The notes under the pieces were generated by a model, which saw only the letters and a program-made list of their open reading frames with translations, did not search any database and had not been told where the DNA came from. The position numbers and the translations under genes are program-made. From Magicicada septendecula (taxonomy: Eukaryota > Arthropoda > Insecta > Hemiptera > Cicadidae), in contig CM068373.1 of NCBI GenBank assembly GCA_034769895.1, positions 437,515,080 to 437,579,079 of the forward strand: DNA of 64,000 nt. Direction: 5' to 3'. This document shows positions 20,949 through 36,072 of this stretch, piece after piece (positions within the stretch are counted from its first letter, which is position 1; every line of letters begins with the position of its first letter).

Positions 20949-23900
20949 TACTTTTCACCCGCTCATGCACACGCAAACACCCCATACCCATAGAGATCTC
21001 ATTGACTTTTAAATTGACATTATAATGATAATATTTTGGTTTAACCCTTATTACAGTTTTATTCAAACCACATTTTGTTGCTCCGCTGAATTTTGTCCAC
21101 GTGGTCCCGTCTCCTTACGTAATTGGCTTCATCTCGGATTTTCTTCTTCCTTTTTTATATTCACCACTCTTATCGAAATTGTTAATTAAAACTCAACTTT
21201 CACTTCATTTCAATTAATACTGTATCTTTTACATATTTAGTTGTTGCAGGTGCCCGTAATTTATGTTTCGAAACTTATATTTGTGACCGGCCAGCTACGG
21301 AGTAATTTTATACTGGGCGGATTTTACTGTGTTGAGTTCTTTGTTTCTGCACACTGGGCAAGAAAGACGGCTTCGTACATGCTTTTCAAGCCGTTCACAG
21401 TGGCACACCCATGCGCAAATACGCTCCCCTCGTTGCTAACTTTCACATTCCCAGACTCATTAATGACTTTTGTGCAACAACATCACCTATGTACGGCTTG
21501 GCTTGGAACCGCACTGACTGCAATGTGTTAAAAAACTGCCCAGCGTTTATGATTCAAGTGTTGTTCAGCTGGAGTGGCAATTACATTTTACAAGTATTTA
21601 AGAAAGAAAAAAAAAATAAACCCCAATAGTTTGTCCCGTTACAAAACCCCCTCAATGAGAGGTTTTATGCCAAAGCATAAAAACTCTCATTGACACTCTC
21701 ATACTTTCTAAAGGGATCAGTTGGAATATGTTACCACAACCCCCTGTATTGTTTATATAAAAAAAAATGGTTAAATCACCCTTGGTCCAGTGGCTGTGAC
21801 CGCACCTGAATGACCTTACTGGACTTCTCTCTCGAGATCCCAACACCGCAAGGCCAGACAGACGTTTGACACTCCTGCTCTGACGCGCTAGCCAGCTCAG
21901 GACCGCCGCCACAGCATCACCAGACACTGAAACATCAAATTAAAATATCAAATAGTGGCCTTGGATAATACCATATCCCTAACTGAGCTGTTTCCCCTTA
22001 GCTGTGCGCTGGTTTGCGTTAAGAAGCACTGGTTTTTCTTAATTCTTAACACATGCATATATGAACACTTAAACTACCATGATACTTTTATAAAATTCCT
22101 TTACATCATTCTCTTGTTAACTCTTTTATAAAAATCAAAATTATTGCCCTGATTCCCATCAGAATTAAATAAACATTTCCCATTACAATATTACAAGTAT
22201 CTCCCATTACTCAGATTTCATCTAAAATATTTAAACACATTGTTAAAATTCTCTTAAACACATTATCAAAATTTAATCAAACAGAATTCATCTATATCTC
22301 CCTTCTTCTATAATTCTTAAATATTTCCCATTTATATCTAAAATAATTCAAATTCATTTAACATTTTATAAAAATATTATTATTAACAGAAATTCTATTT
22401 ATCCGGCGCTGTTAATAATAATCATCCCCTTTGTTCTCCTCCACACACCCTATCCACCCCCCCTCTGAACTGCTGCGTTCAGTTGCCTCCACAAGGACTG
22501 AGGCGGAAGGAGTAAGCACTTTTTTCTTTTCTCTCACTCCCATCCTTGCTTCAGCGTTACAAAAACTTCAGGGTAAGTACCCCTACTTTTATCTTATGAT
22601 ATGCCCCTAAGGTCTACCACCCCTACTGAGGTGAAATAGCCTATGCTCAAAATAATCTTAGATTCCCTTATTAAACACCATTAAATTTCTAGGTTTGACC
22701 AATTTCAAAGGCAACCAACTGTGGTCAGTTTACAATTTCTGCCCACAACTGATTGTCATCCAAAACCACGATCTGGGTTGGTAAGGCCGAGATCGCCCGA
22801 AATGTAGGGAATCTCATTTAAAACATGTTATACATACATACAATTCATGTTTAAATTCCCCCACTAATACATAATAATAAACTCATAATTAACATTGTGA
22901 TTATTACATTAAAACAAACAACTCACATTTAACTTTGATCAAAATTTACACACCCTACATCTTTAAATTTGCATATAAAATTATAAACATTACATTTTAA
23001 TTTCAATTGAACTTTTATTAATTAGCCATCAATTATTTATCATTTACTACCATTTAAGTCTTCACAATTTCAAATTTATTATTAATATTCATATTACATT
23101 ATTATTATTTCATTTCTTATTACCTTTCTACTTAACCCTTCACATTTTTATCATTGATTAGTCTGGGTGACTCCTGTATTCGCTATGCTTTCAATTGAAT
23201 AGACATTTATAATCTTACTCCCTTTCTTCCTACTAACAACCACTATTAACAACCAGATTTACATATTATGACACCAATCTCTCCATTCTAACCCCCTTCA
23301 CTAATTCCACATACCTCAATTTATTCTCCTCTTTGTACTAGGATGCGTGTACCCGAACTCTACCAACTCATTCCCTTATCGGTTCCTGACCCTTTCAGGT
23401 AACTCGTAACCCTCTTTAAATCTATTCCTCCCGCTATGACACCTGTCGCTTATGACTCCCTACACCACTACCCTTACTACAAAATATCACCATCAACAAA
23501 TATATTTACCATTTACTTTACTCAGCTTCTCTACATATAACCACTAACACCACTGTGTCCCTAAAATATCTAATACTCTCTTTGTGTTTTACTGGTATTT
23601 CAAAATTCTTATTTCTCTAACTCCCATTAACTTTAATTGACTAACTCAAATGCCTTTATTTTAATAATTATCACTCAATCTCTATCCCTTTTTAAACACT
23701 TTACATTACTGTGATCATTGACAATTGCATTAGAAAATTCATCCCTCACCTACTAATAACAATACATCTCAATATCCAAATATATTACATGCTTAATCAT
23801 GTATTATTCATTAGAATCTAAATCTCATAAAATCATTTAACTTCATTATCAAACTTTCTTTTGTACAACGTTAATTAAGTAATTAATTTTCAATTATTTA

Positions 23901-24291
23901 ATTCAATCCCTTTAAAATCTCACAATTACTTTCATCACGTATTTAGTCTGTAAAATTTTATAATTATTATTAATTTATACTAATTAATTGAAAATTTTAT
24001 TTAATTGATAATTAATATTATCAATTTATACTACATATACACAGTGTTTACTTAACACATAGTACACCATAATGTAATACACAAATACATTTAACATAAT
24101 GACATCAACACATAAAAGAATATACAGTCCAACTTATTATTTGTTATCATTAACCACAAATCGTTTCATAAGACAATCCATTTCAAAACCACACTATTCA
24201 CATAATTAAATGTTCATACACAATAAAACAATTACCCTCCATCGTCGAATAACAGTCTAATCTTAGGTCTATACAAGTCATTTATTATTGA

Positions 24292-25316
24292 CTACATTAT
24301 ATTAGTACTATCAATATAATACATATTTAATTTTTTATATCTTTCCACAATATCTTTTGAATTGATATGATTATTCCATATTATTGTCTCATGTACCTGG
24401 TCACGCTCGAGTATAGTCCTGTCGCCTTTAGTATATTCTGTTAAAATCAGGTAAGTTATATTATCATCGTTAACATCATCTACTGCTATCTCAATTTCAC
24501 TATAAGGTAAGTACTCATTATTATTACTTCTCTCTCCGTCTAACCTTTCTACGAATTCTTCATAATTTCTCTTTACTTTAAATATCTCTATTTCTCTCTT
24601 TCTCTCTCTCTCTCAATATATTTCTCACCATAACACCAAGCTACACTCTCTCTCTCAAAATATGCAGGGGACACTAACTCATCATTACTGCACCAACTAT
24701 GAAGTGCACAAAAAACCCAGGGAAATTTATTTGCAGACATATCGTCTTCCAAATACTCGCGTGAAGCCATTTCTTCACCCCCTACTACAACATTAAGGGA
24801 AAATTTTCCACCCTGCAATCCCCTTATGACTATACTTTCTTTACACTTTCTCTCTAACTCAACACACTCTAACATCTCATTATCACTCCCAATATTCTCA
24901 TCATCATTTTCTAACACCATATTTCTATTTATATTGTCATAATTATCAACACCACTTACTTTATTATTCAAATTATCATTGCTACTCACCTTATTAATTA
25001 GCACCTTGTTTTTCGTCATATTGTCACTGCTACTTACCTTCTTATTCCTTATTTGACTTAATCTCTCATCTAACCTTTTATTCACTTCGTCAAATTGTTT
25101 ATCAAAATTATCATTTCGTTTTTTGATCTCATTTTTCATTTCATTGAATTTTACGTTAAAATTATTTGGGATTTCTCTAATTTCACTTTTCTGTTCGTTA
25201 AATTTTTCATCAAATTTAGCATTCTGTATATTAAAAAGTGTTTGCATCATTTTCACTATCTCGTTGTCGTCAGTCCTTTTAGTCGGGACTGGCGTTGAGT
25301 GAACACCCTCACTCAT
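24292..25316 (-). pseudogene. Gag-like coiled-coil protein, frameshifted at (CT)6 (copy 5)
   Basis: The ATG is at 25316, and 242 codons run to a stop at 24588, inside or just after the CT run. With six CT units the shift is into a different frame from copies 1 to 4. This is the first copy with NVVVGGEE in place of NVGVGGEE. Confidence 0.5.
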
Positions 25317-25590
25317 GATTTGCGATTCAGTTACACTTGTCTGGCTATCATTTACACTGTCAGTGATGCTGCCATTTTTGAAAAACAAATTTTATTTGAA
25401 TATATTTCTTTCAAAATTTTACTATATATAACATCAAAAAGATATTCTATTTACCCATACTACACATAGCCTAATCATAACATAACCTTCTTACTTACGT
25501 ACCTTATTTATAATTATTTACTTCAAATAACCATTCTGCTCCTCCCAGTAGGCTTGTATTTATATAAAGTCACTGTTCGGAACCGCCAAT

Positions 25591-25990
25591 TGTTAACAAT
25601 CTTACAAAGTGTTATTTAATCATTTATCGGTTTGTACATAAACACTTGTTGACGTCTGTATAATTCCGACGCCATTATTAAGGTTTGCCAAATATATATA
25701 AAATATTTACTTACCAGGGTTCTTTTCCAGCGAACAGGAAGGCAGAATAGGGTTATTTAGTAAATAAATTAATTATTTATTTTCAAAAAAATCTATTACC
25801 TTTTATTACCTTCATCACAATCATACATTGAATTCTCCCATTCAAACCCAAAGCCAACATTATCGGTTCATTCCTGAACCCTCACTCTAACATGATTATT
25901 ACATTTTTTCTTTTATTAATAAACCAAAATATAACTGAAAATTAGATTATTTAATTAATTAACCCACAAACCAGCACCTCTATGTTAACA
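25591..25990 (-). repeat. Putative LTR, copy 6 (400 bp)
   Basis: TGTTAACA at both ends. Keeps the AATATTTACTT change shared with copies 4 and 5. Confidence 0.45.
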
Positions 25991-28900
25991 TACTTTTCAC
26001 CCGCTCATGCACACGCAAACACCCCATACCCATAGAGATCTCATTGCCTTTTAAATTGACATTATAATGATAATATTTTGGTTTAACCCTTATTAAAGTT
26101 TTATTCAAACCACATTTTGTTGCTCCGCTGAATTTTGTCCACGTGGTCCCGTCTCCTTACGTAATTGGCTTCATCTCGGATTTTCTTCTTCCTTTTTTAT
26201 ATTCACCACTCTTATCGAAATTGTTAATTAAAACTCAACTTTCACTTCATTTCAATTAATACTGTATCTTTTACATATTTAGTTGTTGCAGGTGCCCGTA
26301 ATTTATGTTTCGAAACTTATATTTGTGACCGGCCAGCTACGGAGTAATTTTATACTGGGCGGATTTTACTGTGTTGAGTTCTTTGTTTCTGCACACTGGG
26401 CAAGAAAGACGGCTTCGTACATGCTTTTCAAGCCGTTCACAGTGGCACACCCATGCGCAAATACGCTCCCCTCGTTGCTAACTTTCACATTCCCAGACTC
26501 ATTAATGACTTTTGTGCAACAACATCACCTATGTACGGCTTGGCTTGGAACCGCACTGACTACAATGTGTTAAAAAACTGCCCAGCGTTTATGATTCAAG
26601 TGTTGTTCAGCTGGAGTGGCAATTACATTTTACAAGTATTTAAGAAAGAAAAAAAAAATAAACCCCAATAGTTTGTCCCGCTACAAAACCCCCTCAATGA
26701 GAGGTTTTATGCCAAAGCATAAAAACTCTCATTGACACTCTCATACTTTCTAAAGGGATCAGTTGGAATATGTTACCACAACCCCCTGTATTGTTTATAT
26801 AAAAAAAAATGGTTAAATCACCCTTGGTCCAGTGGCTGTGACCGCACCTGAATGACCTTACTGGACTTCTCTCTCGAGATCCCAACACCGCAAGGCCAGA
26901 CAGACGTTAGACACTCCTGCTCTGACGCGCTAGCCAGCTCAGGACCGCCGCCACAGCATCACCAGACACTGAAACATCAAATTAAAATATCAAATAGTGG
27001 CCTTGGATAATACCATATCCCTAACTGAGCTGTTTCCCCTTAGCTGTGCGCTGGTTTGCGTTAAGAAGCACTGGTTTTTCTTAATTCTTAACACATGCAT
27101 ATATGAACACTTAAACTACCATGATACATTTATAAAATTCCTTTACATCATTCTCTTGTTAACTCTTTTATAAAAATCAAAATTATTGCCCTGATTCCCA
27201 TCAGAATTAAATAAACATTTCCCATTACAATATTACAAGTATCTCCCATTACTCAGATTTCATCTAAAATATTTAAACACATTGTTAAAATTCTCTTAAA
27301 CACATTATCAAAATTTAATCAAACAGAATTCATCTATATCTCCCTTCTTCTATAATTCTTAAATATTTCCCATTTATATCTAAAATAATTCAAATTCATT
27401 TAACATTTTATAAAAATATTATTATTAACAGAAATTCTATTTATCCGGCGCTGTTAATAATAATCATCCCCTTTGTTCTCCTCCACACACCCTATCCCCC
27501 CCCCTCTGAACTGCTGCGTTCAGTTGCCTCCACAAAGACTGAGGCGGAAGGAGTAAGCACTTTTTTCTTTTCTCTCACTCCCATCCTTGCTTCAGCGTTA
27601 CAAAAACTTCAGGGTAAGTACCCCTACTTTTATCTTATGATATGCCCCTAAGGTCTACCACCCCTACTGAGGTGAAATAGCCTATGCTCAAAATAATCTT
27701 AGATTCCCTTATTAAACACCATTAAATTTCTAGGTTTGACCAATTTCAAAGGCAACCAACTGTGGTCAGTTTACAATTTCTGCCCACAACTGATTGTCAT
27801 CCAAAACCACGATTTGGGTTGGTAAGGCCGAGATCGCCCGAAATGTAGGGAATCTCATTTAAAACATGTTATACATACATACAATTCATGTTTAAATTCC
27901 CCCACTAATACATAATAATAAACTCATAATTAACATTGTGATTATTACATTAAAACAAACAACTCACATTTAACTTTGATCAACATTTACACACCCTACA
28001 TCTTTAAATTTGCATATAAAATTATAAACATTACATTTTAATTTCAATTGAACTTTTATTAATTAGCCATCAATTATTTATCATTTACTACCATTTAAGT
28101 CTTCACAATTTCAAATTTATTATTAATATTCATATTACATTATTATTATTTCATTTCTTATTACCTTTCTACTTAACCCTTCACATTTTTATCATTGATT
28201 AGTCTGGGTGACTCCTGTATTCGCTATGCTTTCAATTGAATAGACATTTATAATCTTACTCCCTTTCTTCCTACTAACAACCACTATTAACAACCAGATT
28301 TACATATTATGACACCAATCTCTCCATTCTAACCCCCTTCACTAATTCCACTTACGTCAATTTATTCTCCTCTTTGTACTAGGATGCGTGTACCCGAACT
28401 CTACCAACTCATTCCCTTATCGGTTCCTGACCCTTTCAGGTAACTCGTAACCCTCTTTAAATCTATTCCTCCCGCTATGACACCTGTCGCTTATGACTCC
28501 CTACACCACTACCCTTACTACAAAATATCACCATCAACAAATATATTTACCATTTACTTTACTCAGCTTCTCTACATATAACCACTAACACCACTGTGTC
28601 CCTAAAATATCTAATACTCTCTTTGTGTTTTACTGGTATTTCAAAATTCTTATTTCTCTAACTCCCATTAACTTTAATTGACTAACTCAAATGCCTTTAT
28701 TTTAATAATTATCACTCAATCTCTTCCCTTTTTAAACACTTTACATTACTGTGATCATTGACAATTGCATTAGAAAATTCATCCCTCACCTACTAATAAC
28801 AATACATCTCAATATCCAAATATATTACATGCTTAATCATGTATTATTCATTAGAATCTAAATCTCATAAAATCATTTAACTTCATTATCAAACTTTCTT

Positions 28901-29331
28901 TTGTACAACGTTAATTAAGTAATTAATTTTCAATTATTTAATTCAATCCCTTTAAAATCTCACAATTACTTTCATCACGTATTTAGTCTGTAAAATTTTA
29001 TAATTATTATTAATTTATACTAATTAATTGAAAATTTTATTTAATTGATAATTAATATTATCAATTTATACTACATATACACAGTGTTTACTTAACACAT
29101 AGTACACCATAATGTAATACACAAATACATTTAACATAATGACATCAACACATAAAAGAATATACAGTCCAACTTATTATTTGTTATCATTAACCACAAA
29201 TCGTTTCATAAGACAATCCATTTCAAAACCACACTATTCACATAATTAAATGTTTATACACAATAAAACAATTACCCTCCATCGTCGAATAACAGTCTAA
29301 TCTTAGGTCTATACAAGTCATTTATTATTGA

Positions 29332-30356
29332 CTACATTATATTAGTACTATCAATATAATACATATTTAATTTTTTATATCTTTCCACAATATCTTTTGA
29401 ATTGATATGATTATTCCATATTATTGTCTCATGTACCTGGTCACGCTCGAGTATAGTCCTGTCGCCTTTAGTATATTCTGTTAAAATCAGGTAAGTTATA
29501 TTATCATCGTTAACATCATCTACTGCTATCTCAATTTCACTATAAGGTAAGTACTCATTATTATTACTTCTCTCTCCGTCTAACCTTTCTACGAATTCTT
29601 CATAATTTCTCTTTACTTTAAATATCTCTATTTCTCTCTTTCTCTCTCTCTCTCAATATATTTCTCACCATAACACCAAGCTACACTCTCTCTCTCAAAA
29701 TATGCAGGGGACACTAACTCATCATTACTGCACCAACTATGAAGTGCACAAAAAACCCAGGGAAATTTATTTGCAGACATATCGTCTTCCAAATACTCGC
29801 GTGAAGCCATTTCTTCACCCCCTACTACAACATTAAGGGAAAATTTTCCACCCTGCAATCCCCTTATGACTATACTTTCTTTACACTTTCTCTCTAACTC
29901 AACACACTCTAACATCTCATTATCACTCCCAATATTCTCATCATCATTTTCTAACACCATATTTCTATTTATATTGTCATAATTATCAACACCACTTACT
30001 TTATTATTCAAATTATCATTGCTACTCACCTTATTAATTAGCACCTTGTTTTTCGTCATATTGTCACTGCTACTTACCTTCTTATTCCTTATTTGACTTA
30101 ATCTCTCATCTAACCTTTTATTCACTTCGTCAAATTGTTTATCAAAATTATCATTTCGTTTTTTGATCTCATTTTTCATTTCATTGAATTTTACGTTAAA
30201 ATTATTTGGGATTTCTCTAATTTCACTTTTCTGTTCGTTAAATTTTTCATCAAATTTAGCATTCTGTATATTAAAAAGTGTTTGCATCATTTTCACTATC
30301 TCGTTGTCGTCAGTCCTTTTAGTCGGGACTGGCGTTGAGTGAACACCCTCACTCAT
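29332..30356 (-). pseudogene. Gag-like coiled-coil protein, frameshifted at (CT)6 (copy 6)
   Basis: The ATG is at 30356 with a stop at 29628. The predicted residues are identical to copy 5. Confidence 0.5.
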
Positions 30357-30630
30357 GATTTGCGATTCAGTTACACTTGTCTGGCTATCATTTACACTGT
30401 CAGTGATGCTGCCATTTTTGAAAAACAAATTTTATTTGAATATATTTCTTTCAAAATTTTACTATATATAACATCAAAAAGATATTCTATTTACCCATAC
30501 TACACATAGCCTAATCATAACATAACCTTCTTACTTACGTACCTTATTTATAATTATTTACTTCAAATAACCATTCTGCTCCTCCCAGTAGGCTTGTATT
30601 TATATAAAGTCACTGTTCGGAACCGCCAAT

Positions 30631-31030
30631 TGTTAACAATCTTACAAAGTGTTATTTAATCATTTATCGGTTTGTACATAAACACTTGTTGACGTCTGTA
30701 TAATTCCGACGCCATTATTAAGGTTTGCCAAATATATATAAAATAGTTACTTACCAGGGTTCTTTTCCAGCGAACAGGAAGGCAGAATAGGGATATTTAG
30801 TAAATAAATTAATTATTTATTTTCAAAAAAATCTATTACCTTTTATTACCTTCATCACAATCATACATTGAATTCTCCCATTCAAACCCAAAGCCAACAT
30901 TAGCGGTTCATTCCTGAACCCTCACTCTAACATGATTATTACATTTTTTCTTTTATTAATAAACCAAAATATAACTGAAAATTAGATTATTTAATTAATT
31001 AACCCACAAACCAGCACCTCTATGTTAACA
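30631..31030 (-). repeat. Putative LTR, copy 7 (400 bp)
   Basis: TGTTAACA at both ends. Private GGGATATT near 30791. Confidence 0.45.
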
Positions 31031-34000
31031 TACTTTTCACCCGCTCATGCACACGCAAACACCCCATACCCATAGAGATCTCATTGCCTTTTATATTGAC
31101 ATTATAATGATAATATTTTGGTTTAACCCTTATTACAGTTTTATTCAAACCACATTTTGTTGCTCCGCTGAATTTTGTCCACGTGGTCCCGTCTCCTTAC
31201 GTAATTGGCTTCATCTCGGATTTTCTTCTTCCTTTTTTATATTCACCACTCTTATCGAAATTGTTAATTAAAACTCAACTTTCACTTCATTTCAATTAAT
31301 ACTGTATCTTTTACATATTTAGTTGTTGCAGGTGCCCGTAATTTATGTTTCGAAACTTATATTTGTGACCGGCCAGCTACGGAGTAATTTTATACTGGGC
31401 GGATTTTACTGTGTTGAGTTCTTTGTTTCTGCACACTGGGCAAGAAAGACGGCTTCGTACATGCTTTTCAAGCCGTTCACAGTGGCACACCCATGCGCAA
31501 ATACGCTCCCCTCGTTGCTAACTTTCACATTCCCAGACTCATTAATGACTTTTGTGCAACAACATCACCTATGTACGGCTTGGCTTGGAACCGCACTGAC
31601 TACAATGTGTTAAAAAACTGCCCAGCGTTTATGATTCAAGTGTTGTTCAGCTGGAGTGGCAATTACATTTTACAAGTATTTAAGAAAGAAAAAAAAAATA
31701 AACCCCAATAGTTTGTCCCGCTACAAAACCCCCTCAATGAGAGGTTTTATGCCAAAGCATAAAAACTCTCATTGACACTCTCATACTTTCTAAAGGGATC
31801 AGTTGGAATATGTTACCACAACCCCCTGTATTGTTTATATAAAAAAAAATGGTTAAATCACCCTTGGTCCAGTGGCTGTGACCGCACCTGAATGACCTTA
31901 CTGGACTTCTCTCTCGAGATCCCAACACCGCAAGGCCAGACAGACGTTTGACACTCCTGCTCTGACGCGCTAGCCAGCTCAGGACCGCCGCCACAGCATC
32001 ACCAGACACTGAAACATCAAATTAAAATATCAAATAGTGGCCTGGGATAATACCATATCCCTAACTGAGCTGTTTCCCCTTAGCTGTGCGCTGGTTTGCG
32101 TTAAGAAGCACTGGTTTTTCTTAATTCTTAACACATGCATATATGAACACTTAAACTACCATGATACATTTATAAAATACCTTTACATCATTCTCTTGTT
32201 AACTCTTTTATAAAAATGAAAATTATTGCCCTGATTCCCATCAGAATTAAATAAACATTTCCCATTACAATATTACAAGTATCTCCCATCACTCAGATTT
32301 CATCTAAAATATTTAAACACATTGTTAAAATTCTCTTAAACACATTATCAAAATTTAATCAAACAGAATTCATCTATATCTCCCTTCTTCTATAATTCTT
32401 AAATATTTCCCATTTATATCTAAAATAATTCAAATTCATTTAACATTTTATAAAAATATTATTATTAACAGAAATTCTATTTATCCGGCGCTGTTAATAA
32501 TAATCATCCCCTTTGTTCTCCTCCACACACCCTATTCCCCCCCCTCTGAACTGCTGCGTTCAGTTGCCTCCACAAGGACTGAGGCGGAAGGAGTAAGCAC
32601 TTTTTTCTTTTCTCTCACTCCCATCCTTGCTTCAGCGTTACAAAAACTTCAGGGTAAGTACCCCTACTTTTATCTTATGATATGCCCCTAAGGTCTACCA
32701 CCCCTACTGAGGTGAAATAGCCTATGCTCAAAATAATCTTAGATTCCCTTATTAAACACCATTAAATTTCTAGGTTTGACCAATTTCAAAGGCAACCAAC
32801 TGTGGTCAGTTTACAATTTCTGCCCACAACTGATTGTCATCCAAAACCACGATCTGGGTTGGTAAGGCCGAGATCGCCCGAAATGTAGGGAATCTCATTT
32901 AAAACATGTTATACATACATACAATTCATGTTTAAATTCCCCCACTAATACATAATAATAAACTCATAATTACATTGTGATTATTACATTAAAACAAACA
33001 ACTCACATTTAACTTTGATCAAAATTTACACACCCTACATCTTTAAATTTGCATATAAAATTATAAACATTACATTTTAATTTCAATTGAACTTTTATTA
33101 ATTAGCCATCAATTATTTATCATTTACTACCATTTAAGTCTTCACAATTTCAAATTTATTATTAATATTCATATTACATTATTATTATTTCATTTCTTAT
33201 TACCTTTCTACTTAACCCTTCACATTTTTATCATTGATTAGTCTGGGTGACTCCTGTATTCGCTATGCTTTCAATTGAATAGACATTTATAATCTTACTC
33301 CCTTTCTTCCTACTAACAACCACTATTAACAACCAGATTTACATATTATGACACCAATCTCTCCATTCTAACCCCCTTCACTAATTCCACTTACCTCAAT
33401 TTATTCTCCTCTTTGTACTAGGATGCGTGTACCCGAACTCTACCAACTCATTCCCTTATCGGTTCTTGACCCTTTCAGGTAACTCGTAACCCTCTTTAAA
33501 TCTATTCCTCCCGCTATGACACCTGTCGCTTATGACTCCCTACACCACTACCCTTACTACAAAATATCACCATCAACAAATATATTTACCATTTACTTTA
33601 CTCAGCTTCTCTACATATAACCACTAACACCACTGTGTCCCTAAAATATCTAATACTCTCTTTGTGTTTTACTGGTATTTCAAAATTCTTATTTCTCTAA
33701 CTCCCATTAACTTTAATTGACTAACTCAAATGCCTTTATTTTAATAATTATCACTCAATCTCTATCCCTTTTTAAACACTTTACATTACTGTGATAATTG
33801 ACAGTTGCATTAGAAAATTCATTCCTCACCTACTAATAACAATACATCTCAATATCCAAATATATTACATGCTTAATCATGTATTATTCATTAGAATCTA
33901 AATCTCATAAAATCATTTAACTTCATTATCAAACTTTCTTTTGTACAACGTTAATTAAGTAATTAATTTTCAATTATTTAATTCAATCCCTTTAAAATCT

Positions 34001-34371
34001 CACAATTACTTTCATCACGTATTTAGTCTGTAAAATTTTATAATTATTATTAATTTATACTAATTAATTGAAAATTTAATTTAATTGATAATTAATATTA
34101 TCAATTTCTACTACATATACACAGTGTTTACTTAACACATAGTACACCATAATGTAATACACAAATACATTTAACATAATGACATCAACACATAAAAGAA
34201 TATACAGTCCAACTTATTATTTGTTATCATTAACCACAAATCGTTTCATAAGACAATCCATTTCAAAACCACACTATTCACATAATTAAATGTTCATACA
34301 CAATAAAACAATTACCCTCCATCGTCGAATAACAGTCTAATCTTAGGTCTATACAAGTCATTTATTATTGA

Positions 34372-35396
34372 CTACATTATATTAGTACTATCAATATAAT
34401 ACATATTTAATTTTTTATATCTTTCCACAATATCTTTTGAATTGATATGATTATTCCATATTATTCTCTCATGTACCTGGTCACGCTCGAGTATAGTCCT
34501 GTCGCCTTTAGTATAATCTGTTAAAATCAGGTAAGTTATATTATCATCGTTAACATCATCTACTGCTATCTCAATTTCACTATAAGGTAAGTACTCATTA
34601 TTATTACTTCTCTCTCCGTCTAACCTTTCTACGAATTCTTCATAATTTCTCTTTACTTTAAATATCTCTATTTCTCTCTTTCTCTCTCTCTCTCAATATA
34701 TTTCTCACCATAACACCAAGCTACACTCTCTCTCTCAAAATATGCAGGGGACACTAACTCATCATTACTGCACCACCTATGAAGTGCACAAAAAACCCAG
34801 GGAAATTTATTTGCAGACATATCGTCTTCCAAATACTCGCGTGAAGCCATTTCTTCACCCCCTACTACAACATTAAGGGAAAATTTTCCACCCTGCAATC
34901 CCCTTATGACTATACTTTCTTTACACTTTCTCTCTAACTCAACACACTCTAACATCTCATTATCACTCCCAATATTCTCATCATCATTTTCTAACACCAT
35001 ATTTCTATTTATATTGTCATAATTATCAACACCACTTACTTTATTATTCAAATTATCATTGCTACTCACCTTATTAATTAGCACCTTGTTTTTCGTCATA
35101 TTGTCACTGCTACTTACCTTCTTATTCCTTATTTGACTTAATCTCTCATCTAACCTTTTATTCACTTCGTCAAATTGTTTATCAAAATTATCATTTCTTT
35201 TTTTGATCTCATTTTTCATTTCATTGAATTTTACGTTAAAATTATTTGGGATTTCTCTAATTTCACTTTTCTGTTCGTTAAATTTTTCATCAAATTTAGC
35301 ATTCTGTATATTAAAAAGTGTTTGCATCATTTTCACTATCTCGTTGTCGTCAGTCCTTTTAGTCGGGACTGGCGTTGAGTGAACACCCTCACTCAT
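34372..35396 (-). pseudogene. Gag-like coiled-coil protein, frameshifted at (CT)6 (copy 7)
   Basis: The ATG is at 35396 with a stop at 34668. This is the first copy with ALHRWC instead of ALHSWC, a state kept in all later copies. Confidence 0.5.
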
Positions 35397-35671
35397 GATT
35401 TGCGATGCAGTTACACTTGTCTGGCTATCATTTACACTGTCAGTGATGCTGCCATTTAAAAAAAAAAAATTTTTATTTGAATATATTTCTTTCAAAATTT
35501 TACTATATATAACATCAAAAAGATATTCTATTTACCCATACTACACATAGCCTAATCATAACATAACCTTCTTACTTACGTACCTTATTTATAATTATTT
35601 ACTTCAAATAACCATTCTGCTCCTCCCAGTAGGCTTGTATTTATATAAAGTCACTGTTCGGAATCGCCAAT

Positions 35672-36072
35672 TGTTAACAATCTTACAAAGTGTTATTTAA
35701 TCATTTATCGGTTTGTACATAAACACTTGTTGACGTCTGTATAATTCCGACGCCATTATTAAGGTTTGCCAAATATATATAAAATAGTTACTTACCAGGG
35801 TTCTTTTCCAGCGAACAGGAAGGCAGAATAGGGTTATTTAGTAAATAAATTAATTATTTATTTTCAAAAAAAATCTATTAACTTTTATTACCTTCATCAC
35901 AATCATACATTGAATTCTCCCATTCAAACCCAAAGCCAACATTATCGGTTCATTCCTGAACCCTCACTCTAACATGATTATTACATTTTTCCTTTTATTA
36001 ATAAACCAAAATATAACTGAAAATTAGATTATTTAATTAATTAACCCACAAACCAGCACCTCTATGTTAACA
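35672..36072 (-). repeat. Putative LTR, copy 8 (401 bp)
   Basis: TGTTAACA at both ends, with one extra A in the A-tract. The PBS-like site next to it switches to TGGCGATTCC here and stays so to the right. Confidence 0.45.

Larger units (their letters stand above)
20549..25590 (-). repeat. Array unit R5 (5042 bp)
   Basis: Left-type, with the interrupted C-run shared with R4. Its gag-like gene is the first with (CT)6. Confidence 0.95.
25591..30630 (-). repeat. Array unit R6 (5040 bp)
   Basis: Left-type with an uninterrupted C9 run. It has an in-frame stop in the exon-like segment (26907) and CGATTT in the inverted-repeat cluster. CAACATTTAC at about 27982 anticipates a state seen again in units 10 to 12. 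Confidence 0.95.
30631..35671 (-). repeat. Array unit R7 (5041 bp)
   Basis: Left-type. A single change (TATATTGAC at 31092) opens a spurious 74-codon plus frame. The A/T tract just upstream of the gag-like coding region (about 35457-35472) is lengthened and altered. Confidence 0.95.

Noticed and set aside
31047-31271. 74-codon plus-strand frame in unit 7
   Set aside because: Created by one A-to-T change that removes a TAA present in all the other units. The sequence is upstream of the splice-acceptor motif and not coding-like.
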